Positions 16,322-26,539 of a DNA stretch of 64,000 nucleotides are shown here, one piece after another. The DNA is from Polaribacter sejongensis (GTDB lineage Bacteria; Bacteroidota; Bacteroidia; Flavobacteriales; Flavobacteriaceae). The first letter of the stretch is position 1, and each line of letters opens with the position of its first letter. A program made the translations under genes and the position numbers. The notes beneath the pieces are model-generated. The model was not told the DNA's origin, did no database searches, and saw only the letters and a program-made list of their open reading frames with translations. The DNA lies in NCBI RefSeq assembly GCF_038024065.1, contig NZ_CP150667.1, positions 620,001-684,000 of the forward strand, written 5' to 3'.

Positions 16322-17833
16322 TTGATTAGAGAAAAAATAAAAAAACATTCCATTTTATCAATATCAGTAAGCATCATATTTATATGCACTTTAATTGTTT
16401 TTTTTGCTACTGAAGCAAGTTATAATGCTATTGAAAGTGCTTCGTTGTGGGTACGCAATTATTTTGGATATTTTTATTTATACTTAGGTTTTGGATGTGT
16501 TATAGCGCTTTTACTACTTGCCTTTTCAAAATATGGAAGGATAAAACTAGGAAAACCATCATCTAACCCCGAGTACTCTTTATGGTCTTGGACTGCTATG
16601 CTTTATAGCGCAGGAATGGGATCTGGTATTTTATTAAGAGCAGTGCAAGAACCTGTTTTTATGCAGCAAAACCCGCCTTTTAACTCTAGTTTACCTGCGC
16701 AAACAGTAGCTTTAGAGTTTACGTTCTATCAATGGGGACTTACGGCGTGGGCTTTTTATGGACTTTTTGCAGTAATTGTTGGCTATGCATTACATGTCAA
16801 GAAAAAGAAGGTAAGAATTAGTGCAACTATAGAAGATAGCGTTAAAAGTAATACACTAAAAAATAGTGTAGATGTTATAACTATTATTACTACTGTTTTC
16901 GGGTTAATAGCGGCAATCGGTTTAGGAACTACGCAAATTAATGGTGGCTTAAATCATCTGTTAAACCAAGATTTTGGATTGATTACTACAATTTTACTTT
17001 GTGTCTTTATTTCTACAGTGGCTTGTTATTCTGCTTGGCAAGGTGTTAATAAAGGGATTAAAATATTCTCTAACTTAAATATCATTGTCACCTTTGGTAT
17101 TTTGTTGTTTATCTTTTTTACTAGTGATATGAAACGTATTTTAATTGCGTTTTTTACATCTACTTATCATTATATAATCGACTTTATACCAATGAGTTTA
17201 GCCATTGGTAATTATAATCCAGGTTTAGAATTTTTAACCGGTTGGACTTTTTATTATTGGGCATTTTGGTTGGCATGGGCACCATTTACAGGTATATTTA
17301 TAGCTCGTATTTCTAAAGGTCGGACTATAAGACAATTACTATTAGGTGTTTTAATTATTCCGTCTTTGGGAACTTTTTTTTGGTTTTCTGTTTTCGGAAC
17401 GTCAGCCTTTCAATTAATAGAACAATGGGGTGTTTATAATAATGAATTTAGCAATGTGTTTTCTTCCATTTTTGTGTTTTTTGAACACTATCCGTTCGCA
17501 ACATTTTTAAATATAACCTCCCTGTTTTTATTAATTAGTTTTTTGATTACTTCTGTAGATTCGGCAGTATTTGTATTAAGCATGTTTACTGATAAAGGTG
17601 ATAAAAATCCAAGTAAATCACATCGTGTCATCTGGTCTGTTTTTATTTTATTAGCAACGATAGCTTTGGTGTTATTAGGTAATATTAAGGCAGATATTAA
17701 TGTTCTGGAAGCCGTACAGCGTTTACTAATAATTACGTCGTTACCGTTCTCTTTCTTTATTATAATTATGTTGTTTCTTTTTGTTAAAGACCTCAGAAAA
17801 AACAAAGCAATAATTAGTAAAACAAAGCCGTAA
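16322..17833 (+). CDS. BCCT-family transporter (betaine/choline/carnitine type)
   Basis: 503 residues, 12 membrane segments. It begins at TTG; no ATG is available upstream in frame before a stop, and the next Met is far inside. BCCT signatures: SLWSWTAMLYSAGMGSGI (helix 3 Gly-rich segment), WGLTAWAFYG, and the aromatic box WTFYYWAFWLAWAPFTGIFIARISKGRTIR. These secondary transporters take up quaternary ammonium osmolytes with Na+ or H+. A role in osmoprotection is likely but the substrate is not determined. Confidence 0.92.
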   Translation: MIREKIKKHSILSISVSIIFICTLIVFFATEASYNAIESASLWVRNYFGYFYLYLGFGCVIALLLLAFSKYGRIKLGKPSSNPEYSLWSWTAMLYSAGMGSGILLRAVQEPVFMQQNPPFNSSLPAQTVALEFTFYQWGLTAWAFYGLFAVIVGYALHVKKKKVRISATIEDSVKSNTLKNSVDVITIITTVFGLIAAIGLGTTQINGGLNHLLNQDFGLITTILLCVFISTVACYSAWQGVNKGIKIFSNLNIIVTFGILLFIFFTSDMKRILIAFFTSTYHYIIDFIPMSLAIGNYNPGLEFLTGWTFYYWAFWLAWAPFTGIFIARISKGRTIRQLLLGVLIIPSLGTFFWFSVFGTSAFQLIEQWGVYNNEFSNVFSSIFVFFEHYPFATFLNITSLFLLISFLITSVDSAVFVLSMFTDKGDKNPSKSHRVIWSVFILLATIALVLLGNIKADINVLEAVQRLLIITSLPFSFFIIIMLFLFVKDLRKNKAIISKTKP

Positions 17834-17883
17834 TTGCTGTAAGTTTTTAGTCTTTTTTCGATTAATATATAAACAATAAAAGT

Positions 17884-18513
17884 ATGGATGAGTTTAATCA
17901 ACCCAACTTATTTTCTACAGATCAGGTCATAAAAACAGTATTTGACTTACCAGGTGCTCATGTTACCTTGTTAGAAAATTTCTTCAGCATAGAAGAAAGT
18001 AATGCTCTATATACAAGTCTATTAAATAATACAACTTGGGAGCAAGACCAGATGGCTATTTATGGCAAACAAATAGATTTACCAAGACTTACAGCATGGT
18101 ATGGTGATACGGATTTAGAAGTTGCTTATGTTGGGAAAACAACAAAGTTACGACCTTGGACTGCGGAGTTAATAAAAATTAAGGAACGCATAGAACAGGA
18201 AGTGGATGTCAAATTTACACGCTGCTTACTTAATTATTATCGCGATGGTAAGGATAGTGTAGATTGGCATCAAGATTATGAAGTTGGTAAACGAAAAAAC
18301 ACGGTTATTGGTTCTGCTACTTTTGGTGAAACAAGACCGTTTCAGTTAAAACACGCCACTCGTAAGGATTTAAAACGTATTGAAATTCCATTAACTCATG
18401 GTAGCTTGCTAATAATGCAAGGTGCTACACAAGAAAATTGGAAACACAAAATTCCGAAGACCACAAAAAAAATTAGACCACGAATAAACTTGACCTTTAG
18501 ATGGGTTGAATAA
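17884..18513 (+). CDS. alkB: AlkB-like 2-oxoglutarate/Fe(II) dioxygenase
   Basis: 209 residues, close to the ALKBH2/3 and bacterial AlkB length. Iron ligands: His and Asp in WHQD, distal His in NWKHKIPK; the 2-oxoglutarate Arg is in RPRINLTFR. The substrate-side motifs PRLTAWYGD and the nucleotide-recognition stretch HGSLLIMQGATQ are present. It repairs 1-methyladenine and 3-methylcytosine in DNA or RNA by oxidative demethylation. It sits 50 nt after the BCCT gene on the same strand. Confidence 0.92.
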   Translation: MDEFNQPNLFSTDQVIKTVFDLPGAHVTLLENFFSIEESNALYTSLLNNTTWEQDQMAIYGKQIDLPRLTAWYGDTDLEVAYVGKTTKLRPWTAELIKIKERIEQEVDVKFTRCLLNYYRDGKDSVDWHQDYEVGKRKNTVIGSATFGETRPFQLKHATRKDLKRIEIPLTHGSLLIMQGATQENWKHKIPKTTKKIRPRINLTFRWVE

Positions 18514-18711
18514 AGCAAAAAAAGTATCAATAAAGGATTCACTTAAACTTATGGTACGTTTTATTGTTTTAAAAACATGTTTATTGTCTTTTTTATGAAA
18601 AATTTAAGAAGTAGCCTCTAATTCACCTTTGATTATACTAATATTCCCTTTTTTTGTACATCAATTTGGGGCGGTTTTCTATTTATTTTGTACTATCATT
18701 TATGACCGTTA

Positions 18712-18761
18712 TTGTGAGTTATTAATACTATACTTACTTTTGTCACTATAAAAATGATAGT
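18712..18761 (+). promoter_or_regulatory. Promoter and HxlR operator of nitroreductase gene 2
   Basis: TTG (18712-18714), 20-nt spacer, TACTTTTG (18735-18742), 2 nt, operator ACTATAAAAATGATAGT (18745-18761). The operator is identical to that at 5237-5253. No HxlR gene is adjacent, so regulation in trans is implied. Conserved upstream block TACTATCATTTATGACCGTT at 18691-18710. Confidence 0.8.
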
Positions 18762-18781
18762 TAAATAAAAAATATATAAAA

Positions 18782-19441
18782 ATGAATTTACAAGACACAT
18801 TAAACTGGAGATACGCCACTAAAGAATTTGACACTTCCAAGAAAATATCTGGAGAAGATATGGCACAGGTTAAAAATTTATTAAGAATGAGTCCATCAAG
18901 CGTAAACTTGCAACCTTGGCATTTTATAGTTGCAGAAAGTACAGAAGGAAAAGCACGTATGGCAAAAGGAACACAAGGCTTTTTTCATTTTAACGAACCA
19001 AAAATAACGAACGCATCAGCAGTTGTATTGTTTTGTTCTAAAGTAGATGTTGATGAAGACTATTACAAGCATATAGCAGATATAGATGACAAAAATGGTA
19101 GATTCCCAAATGAAGATATTAAAAATGGATTTTTAGGTGCTGTAAAAGCATTTGCTGATATTCATAAATTTGATTTAAAAGACCTCCAACATTGGATGGA
19201 AAAACAAGTTTATCTTAACATTGGTAGTTTTTTATTAGGAGTTGCAAGTTTAGGTATCGATGCAACACCAATGGAAGGTATTGATGTAAAAGCATTAGAT
19301 GAAGAATTCGGATTAAGAGCAAAAGGATTTACGTCTTTAGTAGCGGTATCTTTAGGATATAGAGCAGCATCTGATTTTAATTCGACGGACAAAACTCCAA
19401 AATCTAGATTAGCAGAAAGTGAAATTATTACTGTAATATAA
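18782..19441 (+). CDS. NfsB-like FMN nitroreductase, copy 2
   Basis: 219 residues. Close paralogue of the gene at 5272 (shared MNLQ.TLNWRY, LLRMSPSSVNLQPWHF, HWMEKQVYLNIGSFLLGVAS, KTPKSRLAESEI) and more distant from that at 29682. Same expected activity: NAD(P)H-dependent two-electron reduction of quinones and nitro compounds. First gene of an operon with a medium-chain reductase, a cupin and an ABM protein. Confidence 0.92.
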   Translation: MNLQDTLNWRYATKEFDTSKKISGEDMAQVKNLLRMSPSSVNLQPWHFIVAESTEGKARMAKGTQGFFHFNEPKITNASAVVLFCSKVDVDEDYYKHIADIDDKNGRFPNEDIKNGFLGAVKAFADIHKFDLKDLQHWMEKQVYLNIGSFLLGVASLGIDATPMEGIDVKALDEEFGLRAKGFTSLVAVSLGYRAASDFNSTDKTPKSRLAESEIITVI

Positions 19442-19461
19442 TTGCAAAAAATTTAATTCAG

Positions 19462-20469
19462 ATGAAAGCAATAGGATATAAAGAGAATTTACCAATAGAC
19501 AATGTAAATTCGCTACAAGACATAGAAATTACTACTCCAAAAGCAACAGGTAGAGATGTTTTAGTGGAGATTAAAGCCATTTCAGTAAATCCTGCAGATT
19601 ACAAAGTACGTGCAAATATGCCTGTACAAGGTGACGATTGGAAAATTATTGGTTGGGATGCTACCGGAATTGTAACAGCAATTGGTGACGACGTTACTCT
19701 TTTTAAGGTAGGTGATGAAGTTTGGTATGCTGGCGATTTTACGCGTCAAGGAAGTTATGCGCAATATCAAGTAGTAGATGAACGCATTGTTGGGAAAAAA
19801 CCAACAAGTTTATCGTATGCAGAAGCTGCCGCGTTGCCATTAACAACATTAACAGCGTATGAAATGTTGTTTGATAGATTAGAGGTGTCTAAAGACGATG
19901 CCAATAAATCTATTTTAATAATAGGAGCAGCTGGAGGCGTTGGTTCTATAATGGTTCAATTGGCTAAAAAGCTTACAAAATTGAACATTATTGCGACTGC
20001 TTCTCGTGAGGAAACTACAGATTGGTTAAAAGAATTGGGTGCAGATACGGTTATCAATCATAGAAATAAATTGAGCGAAGAGTTTGAGAAATACAGTCTT
20101 CCTGCGCCAGAATATGTGGTAAGTTTAAATGCTACGGAACAACACGTTGATGAAATTGCTAAGTTGATTAAGCCACAAGGTAAATTCGGATTTATTGATG
20201 ATCCTAAAGTGATGAATGTGATGCCTTTTAAAGGGAAAGCAGTTTCTACGCACATCGAGTTAATGTTTACACGTTCTATGTTTCAAACGGATGATATGAT
20301 AGAGCAACACAACATTTTAAACAACGTTTCTCAATTAATAGACAACGGAACCATTAGAACCACTTTAGGTGAAAATTTCGGAATTATTAATGCTAAAAAC
20401 TTGCGTAAAGCACACGCTTTTTTAGAAACAGGAAAAGCAAAAGGTAAAATAGTTTTAGAAGGATTTTAG
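19462..20469 (+). CDS. Zinc-type alcohol dehydrogenase-like / quinone oxidoreductase (MDR family)
   Basis: 335 residues. GroES-like N-terminal half (VEIKAISVNPADYKVR, GWDATGIV) and Rossmann half with the NADPH-binding IIGAAGGVGSIMVQLAK (about 155-170). No structural or catalytic zinc cysteines, so it belongs to the zinc-free QOR-like group that reduces quinones or enones with NADPH. It lies 20 nt after nitroreductase 2. Confidence 0.9.
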   Translation: MKAIGYKENLPIDNVNSLQDIEITTPKATGRDVLVEIKAISVNPADYKVRANMPVQGDDWKIIGWDATGIVTAIGDDVTLFKVGDEVWYAGDFTRQGSYAQYQVVDERIVGKKPTSLSYAEAAALPLTTLTAYEMLFDRLEVSKDDANKSILIIGAAGGVGSIMVQLAKKLTKLNIIATASREETTDWLKELGADTVINHRNKLSEEFEKYSLPAPEYVVSLNATEQHVDEIAKLIKPQGKFGFIDDPKVMNVMPFKGKAVSTHIELMFTRSMFQTDDMIEQHNILNNVSQLIDNGTIRTTLGENFGIINAKNLRKAHAFLETGKAKGKIVLEGF

Positions 20470-20499
20470 TCTCAATGAGACACATATTATATACATAAA

Positions 20500-20976
20500 A
20501 TGAATTTCAAATCAATTATAATAGCAGTAGCTATAACAGCTTTTTTTGTTAGCAATACAGCAAATGCACAAGGAAACACCATAGATTCTGTAGCAACATC
20601 AAAAGTGCAACATTTCAATTTTGATGATATGGCATCGGAAACTATTGGAAAAGGCATCAAGCGTAAGTGGTTTCACGGAGAAAAAGGTCAAATGACTATT
20701 TTTAATTTAGAAAAAGGAGCACATATTCCTTGGCATCAGCATCCAAATGAACAGATTACTTATATAATGTCTGGTAAAGTAAAAATTAAGACTATTATTG
20801 ATGGTAAAGAAACATTTGTAGAAGTTGGAGCAGGAGAAGTAATTGTTTTTCCTGAAAATGTACCACACGAGTTTTGGGCTTTAGAAGAAACGGTAGACTT
20901 AGATGTGCACGTACCTGTGCGTCAAGATTGGTTGTCTAAAGAGCTTCCTGACTATTTAAAGAAAACTAAAAAATAG
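20500..20976 (+). CDS. Secreted cupin-domain protein
   Basis: 158 residues with a signal peptide ending NTANAQG. One cupin domain: motif 1 PWHQHPNEQITYIMSGKVK supplies His, His and Glu ligands; motif 2 PENVPHEFWAL supplies the last His. It is an RmlC-type beta-barrel, metal-binding, periplasmic; the reaction is unknown. Proteins of this sort include quercetinase-like dioxygenases. Third gene of the nitroreductase 2 operon. Confidence 0.85.
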   Translation: MNFKSIIIAVAITAFFVSNTANAQGNTIDSVATSKVQHFNFDDMASETIGKGIKRKWFHGEKGQMTIFNLEKGAHIPWHQHPNEQITYIMSGKVKIKTIIDGKETFVEVGAGEVIVFPENVPHEFWALEETVDLDVHVPVRQDWLSKELPDYLKKTKK

Positions 20977-21098
20977 AGATCATTATTCAGCAGATTGGTT
21001 GGCTTTTTAAACCAAATTTAAGGGGAGAAGAGAACGTTAAATTAGGCAGTAAAGCCATCTGAAAGCTGTAATTTTGTGACACTAAAAATAGACAAATC

Positions 21099-21389
21099 AT
21101 GAGTAAAATAACTGTTGTGGCTAAAATTGTAGCCAAAGAAGAAAATAGAGAATTGGTTAAAACCGAATTACTAAAATTAGTTGCCAGTAGTGTTAAAGAA
21201 GCTGGTTGTATCAACTACAACTGCCTTCAAGACAATGACGATGCCAATACATTTACAATGTATGAGAACTGGAAAGATGCTGAGGCACTTACTTTTCACG
21301 CTGCAACGCCTCATTATGTAGCGCTCCAAACTGCGACCAAAGATGCTATTGCCGAATTTGCAGTGAATAAAATGACTATGCTTGCCTAA
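21099..21389 (+). CDS. ABM (antibiotic biosynthesis monooxygenase)/YgiN-like protein
   Basis: 96 residues, one dimeric alpha+beta barrel domain (start VVAKIVAKEENRELVKTELL, then INYNCLQDNDDANTFTMYENW and HAATPHYVAL). E. coli YgiN of this family is a quinol monooxygenase paired with MdaB; an MdaB homologue lies at 26.9 kb. It closes the nitroreductase 2 operon and is followed by a strong terminator. Confidence 0.9.
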   Translation: MSKITVVAKIVAKEENRELVKTELLKLVASSVKEAGCINYNCLQDNDDANTFTMYENWKDAEALTFHAATPHYVALQTATKDAIAEFAVNKMTMLA

Positions 21390-21415
21390 TTAAGACACCA
21401 TTTAATTTGAAAATG

Positions 21416-21463
21416 GAGCTTTTGCGACCAATGTGAAAACATGGTCCAAAAGCTCTTTTTTTT
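21416..21463 (+). terminator. Intrinsic terminator
   Basis: GAGCTTTTG-c-GACCA pairs with TGGTC-c-AAAAGCTC (with one bulge near the loop), then eight Ts. Confidence 0.85.
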
Positions 21464-21847
21464 GGTTATAATTTGATGATAGTAGTTGTTTTTTTTTTGG
21501 AGCTATTTCCAGCTATCCGTTCCCGCTTTTTTAATATTGCCAAAAAAGACAAGATTAAAAAGAGCTCCACTTCTATCTGGGCTAGGGGTTTTGGGTATGC
21601 GAGGAATAATATTTTTAGTATAACTTTTCTTTACTCTATTTAATCTTAAAAGTTTCAAACAACAGCAAATTCTCATCTGTTGTACTAAAAATATTAGTTT
21701 TATATTTGATGTAATTACGCTATTGTGTAGAGGATCTATAAATCAAATTTGGTGGATATTCACTGTAAATTATGCGTTATTAAGTAGTTGGCAGCAAGTG
21801 AAAAAAGCAAGCCCCCGAATATTAACAATTAGGATAAATATCAAAAA
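21464..21847. other. Intergenic region ahead of the STAND gene
   Basis: No gene seen. The left part (about 21498-21600) carries GGAGCTATTTCCAGCTATCC...TTCCCGC and, 60 nt later, AGAGCTCC and GGGCTAGGGG. This looks like a recurring structured intergenic element of flavobacteria. The rest is AT-rich and may mark the edge of an inserted segment. Confidence 0.5.
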
Positions 21848-24800
21848 ATGAATTGGAAAATTTTTGGTTTAAAATACGACAATCGAGAAACTTGGGCATT
21901 TGAACAAATGTCTTATCTGCTTTTCTGTGCTGAATTTAATAATAGAATTGGATTATTTCGCTACAAAAACCAAACAGGAATTGAGACAGAACCAATTGAA
22001 AAAGATGGAAAACATTATGGTTTTCAATCTAAATATTATACAACCTCGGTCGCTGTCAATAAAAACGAACTTATTGCTTCAATTAAAAAAGCTAAATCAA
22101 AAAATAAACAATTAGACGAATTATTTTTCTACATCAACCAAGAACTATCTGAAAGCACTACTAAAAGTAAAAAAAAACCGCAATATCAATTAGATATTGA
22201 GAAAGCTGCTAAGGCAGAAGGTATTAATATTCAATGGCGAGTTCCAAGTCATTTTGAATTACAATTATCTTTACCAGACAACAAATATATTAATGACATT
22301 TTTTTTAGCCTTGAACCAAACCAAGAAGATTTACTTGATGAAATTTCTAAACACAACGAGAATATTTTACAAGCAATTCAAACGGAAATATCATTCGGAG
22401 ACAAACAAATTAAAATTGACAGAAGTTCTGTTGTTGAAACAATAGCAAATACTTCTCAATCGAAAAAAAACATAATTATTTCAGGTGAAGGCGGTTGTGG
22501 GAAAACCGCAATTTTCAAGGAATATTATAATTCTTATTTTAAGAAAATACCAATTTGTGTTTTTAAAGCAAATGAACTTAATGTAAATCACATTAACGAC
22601 ATATTTCACTTTGACCACAAATTTACATTTGTAGAGTTTCTCAATACTTACAAAGATGAAGCACTTAAAATATTTGTAATTGATTCCGCAGAAAAACTCG
22701 CTGAGATTTCTAACAACGATATTCTCACTACATTAATACAAAAGTTAAAAGAGAATGATTGGAATATTATATTTACAACACGCTACGCTTATCTTAATGA
22801 TTTAACTTTTCACATAAAGGAGAATTATCAGTTGCCATTTGAAGTGAATAATGTTTCTTTGATTGGTGGTGATGAATTAAAATCAATCGCAGATGAATTC
22901 AAATTTTCACTTCCCGACAATCAAAAATTCGTAGAACGTCTTAGAAACTTGTTTTATCTAAGGGAGTATGTTCAACAATATTCAAACATTGACAAACAAG
23001 GAAATTATAATGGATTTATTGATTTGCTTTGGAAAAAGAAAATACAAAATACTGTTCAAAAAGACAACCTGCATCTTGAAAGAGAAAGGTGTATTGTCAG
23101 CATTGCCAAACAAAGATGTGAAACAGGACGATTTTATATCAATGCAGACAGTTTGCCACAAAAAGCATTATTTCAATTAAAACAAGACGAAATACTTGGA
23201 TATGACGACACACATAACGGATATTTCATTACTCATGACATTTATGAAGAATGGACGTTGGATAAAATAGTTTCCCGTAGTTTTTCAAATTATTCAAACA
23301 TAAAAGATTTTTTTGACGACTTAGGAAATTCATTACCTATTCGCAGAGCGTTTAGATTATGGTTATCTGACCATCTATATGAAAACAGTAACGAAATAGA
23401 AAATTTTATTCAAAGTGCATTTACCAACGTTAAGTTAACACAATTTTGGAAAGATGAAATTTTAGTATCTGTTATATTATCGGATTATTCAGAGACGTTT
23501 TTTAATTTTTTCGAGAAGGAAATCATTGCAAATGATTTTAAAATACTAAAACGTATTTTGTTCCTGTTAAGAATCGCCTGTAGTGATATTTCAGAAATTC
23601 AAAATATTGAAATTATAAAACCTAAAGGCAAAGGTTGGGAAGAAATAATTTCGCTTATTTACAAACATAAAACTGACTTTTTTGATAGTAATTTAAAACT
23701 TGTTTTACCAATTTTAACTGATTGGTGCGACTTCAACAAAACAGGAAAAACAACAAAATACGCAGGCTTGTTAGCATTGAGTTTAATTCAAAAAACTGAA
23801 ACTGAAGAAAACTTCTATATACACGAAGTTGTAGAAGAAAATATTTTGAAAGTGGTTTTCAATGCAGCCTATGAATTAAAAGATGAACTAAAAGAAATTT
23901 TTGACAAAGTAATTTCTAATATTTGGACTGAACACAGAAACCCATACGCCGGACTTTGCTCCAAAATTATAGAGAAACCATATATAGCAACTGAATTAAT
24001 TAAAACACTTCCGCAATCTATTATTCAATTGTGTGATTTGTTTTGGCAAAAACAGCCAATAAAGCAAGACAGATTTGGATTTGATAGAGACACAATGGAA
24101 AGTAGATATGGCTTAGCAGAAAAACACCAATTCAATTATTTTCCTTCAAGTGCTAATCAAACACCAATAAAATGGTTATTACAAATAGAATTCTACAAAA
24201 CAATTGATTTTATCATAGATTTTACAAATAGAGCCGTTGAATCTTTCAGTAAATCTGATTATGGAAAAGAAGGTGTCGTAAAAGTTACAATACACATTAA
24301 TGAAACGGAAGTAACCCAGTATTTAAGTGGTGCTATATGGAGTATGTATCGTGGCAATGGAAGCCCTGTTGTTCCAAACCTATTGCAGTCAATACATATG
24401 GCATTAGAAAAAACTCTTTTAGAATTTTCTCAAATCATAAAGCCAGAAATAATTCAGAAAATACTTCTAAGAATTCTTACTCAATCAAAATCTGCTTCTA
24501 TTACTTCGATTGTTTGTAGTGTTGTACTTGCAAATCCTGATAAATTCTACGATATAGCTTTAATTTTATTTAAAACAATTGAATTATTTCATTCGGACAC
24601 ATTTAGATGCACAAATGAGTTTCAAGCTAAATCTCTGTATTCAATAGGATCTGGAATGGATAAAATGAAAGATATTTTATATGCAGGTGAAAGATTGAAG
24701 ACTTGTGAGGATAAACATAGAAGTTCAAATTTGGAATCATTATTTTTAAATTATCAGCTTTTCGGTGTAAAAGGTTTTACAGAAGAACAAAATTCTGAAT

Positions 24801-26539
24801 TCATCGAGAAATTGTATAAAATAATTGACCAATACAAATCCAACGGTTTAACAAATAAAGCATTTGGAATATTGTTAGCGAGAATGGATAGACGAAACCT
24901 TATTTCCAAAGTATCAAAGCATGACGACAATAATTTACGAATAGAATTTAGTCCTAAAGAACTTTCTGATGACCATAGAAAGGAAAGTGAACAAGCAGAT
25001 AGTCAATACCAAGAGATTTTTAAATATACTTCTCTAAGATTATGGGCAGACTTCTTGAAGACAGAAAGGTCTCAAACCAAAACTTTAAAACAAGAGGAAT
25101 ATGATAAGACCCCTCTTTTAGCTTTATCTGAAACTAAACAACTTGTCGCAGAATTAAATTCTGGAAGAAATGTAATGGGTATTATGGGTTATTCAATACC
25201 TGGTTTTTCCTGCTCAAAATTACTAATTGAACACAACGACATACTATCAAGAAAAGATAAAGAATATTGCAAAGACATTGTACTTTCCAATATATCTGTC
25301 CTTTTTTCTGATGATTACAACTATCAAATAAGTGATGGAGTTGAAGCTTCGATTCATGCTATTCCAGTATTAATTAATGAATATCTAAAAGAAACTGAAG
25401 ATTATACCTCATTAATGGTTTTGGCACTTTTAGACCAAACATCTATTGGGCACTACAAAAGAATTTGTGATTACGTTATTGAATCTATTCATAAATCAAA
25501 AATGTGGGAACAAAATCCAAAAATTGCTCAATCAATTTTATTTGGATATGTAAAACTCCAACCTATTTACAAAAATATTATTGTGGAAATAAGGAAAAAA
25601 CAAGGTTGGGGTCTAATTTCTAAAAGCTCGATTTTAGAAGAATTGGAAAAGACAAATTCTGATTTTATTTTTGAGAATATCTCATTTGATATAAACGATA
25701 TTTCTTCACTTGACATTCATGGTTTGGAAATAGTTCTTCAATTAATTCCTTCCAACACAAAAGATAAAACTCACTTAGATATCTATTCTAAATCTTTGCC
25801 CTTTTTGGCACCACAGTTGCTCAAAGATAGAAGAAGTTACAAAGATGATTCGGGAGACGATTCCAACATTTATACTTTACGGTTACATATATTTATGAGG
25901 TTTGCTTATTTTATCTTAGAAAGAGAAAAAAGCGAAATTGACATATATCTTAAGCCTTTTGTTGATTCGTTTTCTTCAACAGAAGAAACAGCTTCATTTA
26001 TTGCAGAATTATTAAAGGCAGAAGATTACTTAAACAAGTATGAACAATTTTGGTACATATGGAACAATCTATATCCTAAAATAAAAGAACTATGCTCAAA
26101 TCCACGTGGCTACCATTTAAAAGAAATTATAATAAATTACTTGCTCGCATGGCGCTGGTGGCGTGAAGGAGTTGAAGAGTGGCGTAGCTTAACAAAGGAA
26201 AACTTATCTCTTTATACAAACGCTTCAAAAGAAATAGGTAACATTCCCTCTGTATTGTATTCTGTTGTCAAAGTTTTAAATTCAATCGGGTCAAACTTTA
26301 AAGATGAAGGTATTGATTGGATTTATACAATTATATCAAACAATAAATCATTAAATCTTGGCGATTTAGAATCAAACACTCTATACTACTTGGAAAAGTT
26401 TTTAAGAAAATTTGTTTTCATCAACAAACAAAAAATAAAAGAAGAAATAAAATTAAAAAACAAAATAATCCCAATACTTGATTTTATGATTGAACGAGGT
26501 TCTATACATGGTTATTTATTACGAGAAAGTATTCTGTGA
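21848..26539 (+). CDS. Avs-like STAND NTPase with N-terminal PD-(D/E)XK nuclease (probable anti-phage protein)
   Basis: 1563 residues. The N-terminus (about 1-150) resembles a Mrr/PD-(D/E)XK nuclease: GIETEPIEKDGKHYGFQSKY gives acidic residues followed by QSK (residues 60-62). A STAND/NACHT-type P-loop ATPase follows: Walker A GEGGCGKT (213-220), Walker B KIFVIDS (274-280, Asp279), sensor IIFTTR (307-312). More than 1000 helical residues complete the protein, as in the TPR-like sensor of Avs proteins. By analogy with Avs1-4, a phage protein would bind the C-terminus, trigger oligomerisation and activate DNA cleavage. It is a single gene with no partner, placed between core operons, which fits horizontal gain. 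The target phage protein cannot be predicted. Confidence 0.78.
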   Translation: MNWKIFGLKYDNRETWAFEQMSYLLFCAEFNNRIGLFRYKNQTGIETEPIEKDGKHYGFQSKYYTTSVAVNKNELIASIKKAKSKNKQLDELFFYINQELSESTTKSKKKPQYQLDIEKAAKAEGINIQWRVPSHFELQLSLPDNKYINDIFFSLEPNQEDLLDEISKHNENILQAIQTEISFGDKQIKIDRSSVVETIANTSQSKKNIIISGEGGCGKTAIFKEYYNSYFKKIPICVFKANELNVNHINDIFHFDHKFTFVEFLNTYKDEALKIFVIDSAEKLAEISNNDILTTLIQKLKENDWNIIFTTRYAYLNDLTFHIKENYQLPFEVNNVSLIGGDELKSIADEFKFSLPDNQKFVERLRNLFYLREYVQQYSNIDKQGNYNGFIDLLWKKKIQNTVQKDNLHLERERCIVSIAKQRCETGRFYINADSLPQKALFQLKQDEILGYDDTHNGYFITHDIYEEWTLDKIVSRSFSNYSNIKDFFDDLGNSLPIRRAFRLWLSDHLYENSNEIENFIQSAFTNVKLTQFWKDEILVSVILSDYSETFFNFFEKEIIANDFKILKRILFLLRIACSDISEIQNIEIIKPKGKGWEEIISLIYKHKTDFFDSNLKLVLPILTDWCDFNKTGKTTKYAGLLALSLIQKTETEENFYIHEVVEENILKVVFNAAYELKDELKEIFDKVISNIWTEHRNPYAGLCSKIIEKPYIATELIKTLPQSIIQLCDLFWQKQPIKQDRFGFDRDTMESRYGLAEKHQFNYFPSSANQTPIKWLLQIEFYKTIDFIIDFTNRAVESFSKSDYGKEGVVKVTIHINETEVTQYLSGAIWSMYRGNGSPVVPNLLQSIHMALEKTLLEFSQIIKPEIIQKILLRILTQSKSASITSIVCSVVLANPDKFYDIALILFKTIELFHSDTFRCTNEFQAKSLYSIGSGMDKMKDILYAGERLKTCEDKHRSSNLESLFLNYQLFGVKGFTEEQNSEFIEKLYKIIDQYKSNGLTNKAFGILLARMDRRNLISKVSKHDDNNLRIEFSPKELSDDHRKESEQADSQYQEIFKYTSLRLWADFLKTERSQTKTLKQEEYDKTPLLALSETKQLVAELNSGRNVMGIMGYSIPGFSCSKLLIEHNDILSRKDKEYCKDIVLSNISVLFSDDYNYQISDGVEASIHAIPVLINEYLKETEDYTSLMVLALLDQTSIGHYKRICDYVIESIHKSKMWEQNPKIAQSILFGYVKLQPIYKNIIVEIRKKQGWGLISKSSILEELEKTNSDFIFENISFDINDISSLDIHGLEIVLQLIPSNTKDKTHLDIYSKSLPFLAPQLLKDRRSYKDDSGDDSNIYTLRLHIFMRFAYFILEREKSEIDIYLKPFVDSFSSTEETASFIAELLKAEDYLNKYEQFWYIWNNLYPKIKELCSNPRGYHLKEIIINYLLAWRWWREGVEEWRSLTKENLSLYTNASKEIGNIPSVLYSVVKVLNSIGSNFKDEGIDWIYTIISNNKSLNLGDLESNTLYYLEKFLRKFVFINKQKIKEEIKLKNKIIPILDFMIERGSIHGYLLRESIL

